Assembly (NCBI GenBank): GCA_023417985.1
Contig: JAEZDV010000112.1
Span: 1 to 12,778, forward strand
Length of the DNA stretch: 12,778 nt
Direction: 5' to 3'
Origin: Actinomycetes bacterium
GTDB lineage: Bacteria > Actinomycetota > Actinomycetes > Mycobacteriales > Mycobacteriaceae
Shown: positions 12,639-12,778 of the stretch, one piece after another
Layout of the letters: the number at the start of each line of letters is the position of its first letter
How positions within the stretch are numbered: the stretch's first letter is position 1
Translations under genes and position numbers: made by a program
Notes under the pieces: generated by a model
Databases searched by the model: none
What the model was told of the DNA's origin: nothing
What the model saw: the letters and a program-made list of their open reading frames with translations, nothing else

Positions 12639-12778
12639 ATGAGCGTAATCACACCACTTCGCAGGCGAGGAAGCATCGACGGCTTCCTGTTCCAGGAGAC
12701 GCGGGCACCGGATGCGGTGGAGGAGTTCAGGGCTGCCGGGGCGCAGTCTTACCGCGATCCAGCGACCCGGGTCAGCGA
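12639..12778 (+). CDS. Possible 5' part of a divergent gene, cut by the window end
   Basis: An open frame starts at ATG 12639 (or in-frame ATG 12618) and runs off the window without a stop, giving at least 46 residues beginning MSVITPLRRRG and including DAVEEFRAAGAQSYRDP. Third positions are about 73% G/C, higher than in the one competing open frame on the other strand (about 65%), which favours plus-strand coding, especially past 12690. No ribosome site is clear before either ATG. I do not recognise the family; it does not look like the start of EthR, the regulator that is divergent from ethA in mycobacteria. Confidence 0.4.
   Translation, partial: MSVITPLRRRGSIDGFLFQETRAPDAVEEFRAAGAQSYRDPATRVS

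Noticed and set aside
1..12778. Search for a defence island, biosynthetic cluster, CRISPR array, mobile element or toxin-antitoxin pair
   Set aside because: I saw no nucleases, transposases, integrases, modular synthases, regularly spaced repeats or small paired genes. The gene content is mostly conserved core metabolism and envelope functions.

Overview
The window is GC-rich, densely packed actinobacterial chromosome and looks like a Rhodococcus or close relative in the Mycobacteriales. This rests on strong G/C third-position bias, frequent GTG starts, TANNNT-type -10 boxes placed directly before start codons, and gene content. From memory of the M. tuberculosis map, fba - DedA - GH76 resembles Rv0363c-Rv0364-Rv0365c, and an RNA methyltransferase, pyrE and a secreted protein sit together around Rv0380c-Rv0383c. 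The galT-galK pair is not in that part of the tuberculosis map as I remember it. I see no tRNA, rRNA, CRISPR array, insertion sequence, phage gene or attachment site.

Layout. (1) 79-1116, minus: class II fructose-bisphosphate aldolase, followed by a very GC-rich hairpin at the window edge. (2) 1296-2057, plus: a DedA/VTT membrane protein, divergent from fba and closed by a textbook hairpin terminator at 2072-2101. (3) 4661 down to 2129, minus: a lipoprotein, a SpoU/TrmH RNA methyltransferase one base downstream of it, and a family 76 glycoside hydrolase. (4) 4816-5259, plus: a small two-helix membrane protein, divergent from the lipoprotein across a region with a long inverted repeat. (5) 9559 down to 5267, minus: LemA-like protein, pyrE, galT, galK and a YhhN/TMEM86 lysoplasmalogenase-like membrane protein; pyrE-galT-galK are packed like one operon. 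(6) 10460 down to 9675, minus: short-chain dehydrogenase. (7) 10617-10931, plus: a small unrecognised protein. (8) 12578 down to 10986, minus: an EthA-like Baeyer-Villiger monooxygenase. (9) From 12639, plus: a possible partial gene running off the end.

How the genes fit together. Aldolase serves glycolysis and gluconeogenesis. GalT and GalK are two Leloir-pathway enzymes; GalT consumes UDP-glucose, whose uridine part depends on UMP synthesis that includes PyrE. The packing of pyrE with galT and galK is therefore metabolically reasonable, though galE is not in the window. DedA, GH76, the lipoprotein, LemA and YhhN all point to envelope or membrane-lipid housekeeping.

I found no convincing new multi-gene system. 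The more interesting points are the repeated leaderless-promoter pattern (dedA, the SDR gene and possibly lemA), a 15-bp-arm inverted repeat between the lipoprotein and the small membrane protein genes, the pyrE-galT-galK packing, and the acidic, proline-rich N-terminal extension on the monooxygenase. No gap between genes exceeds 300 bases.
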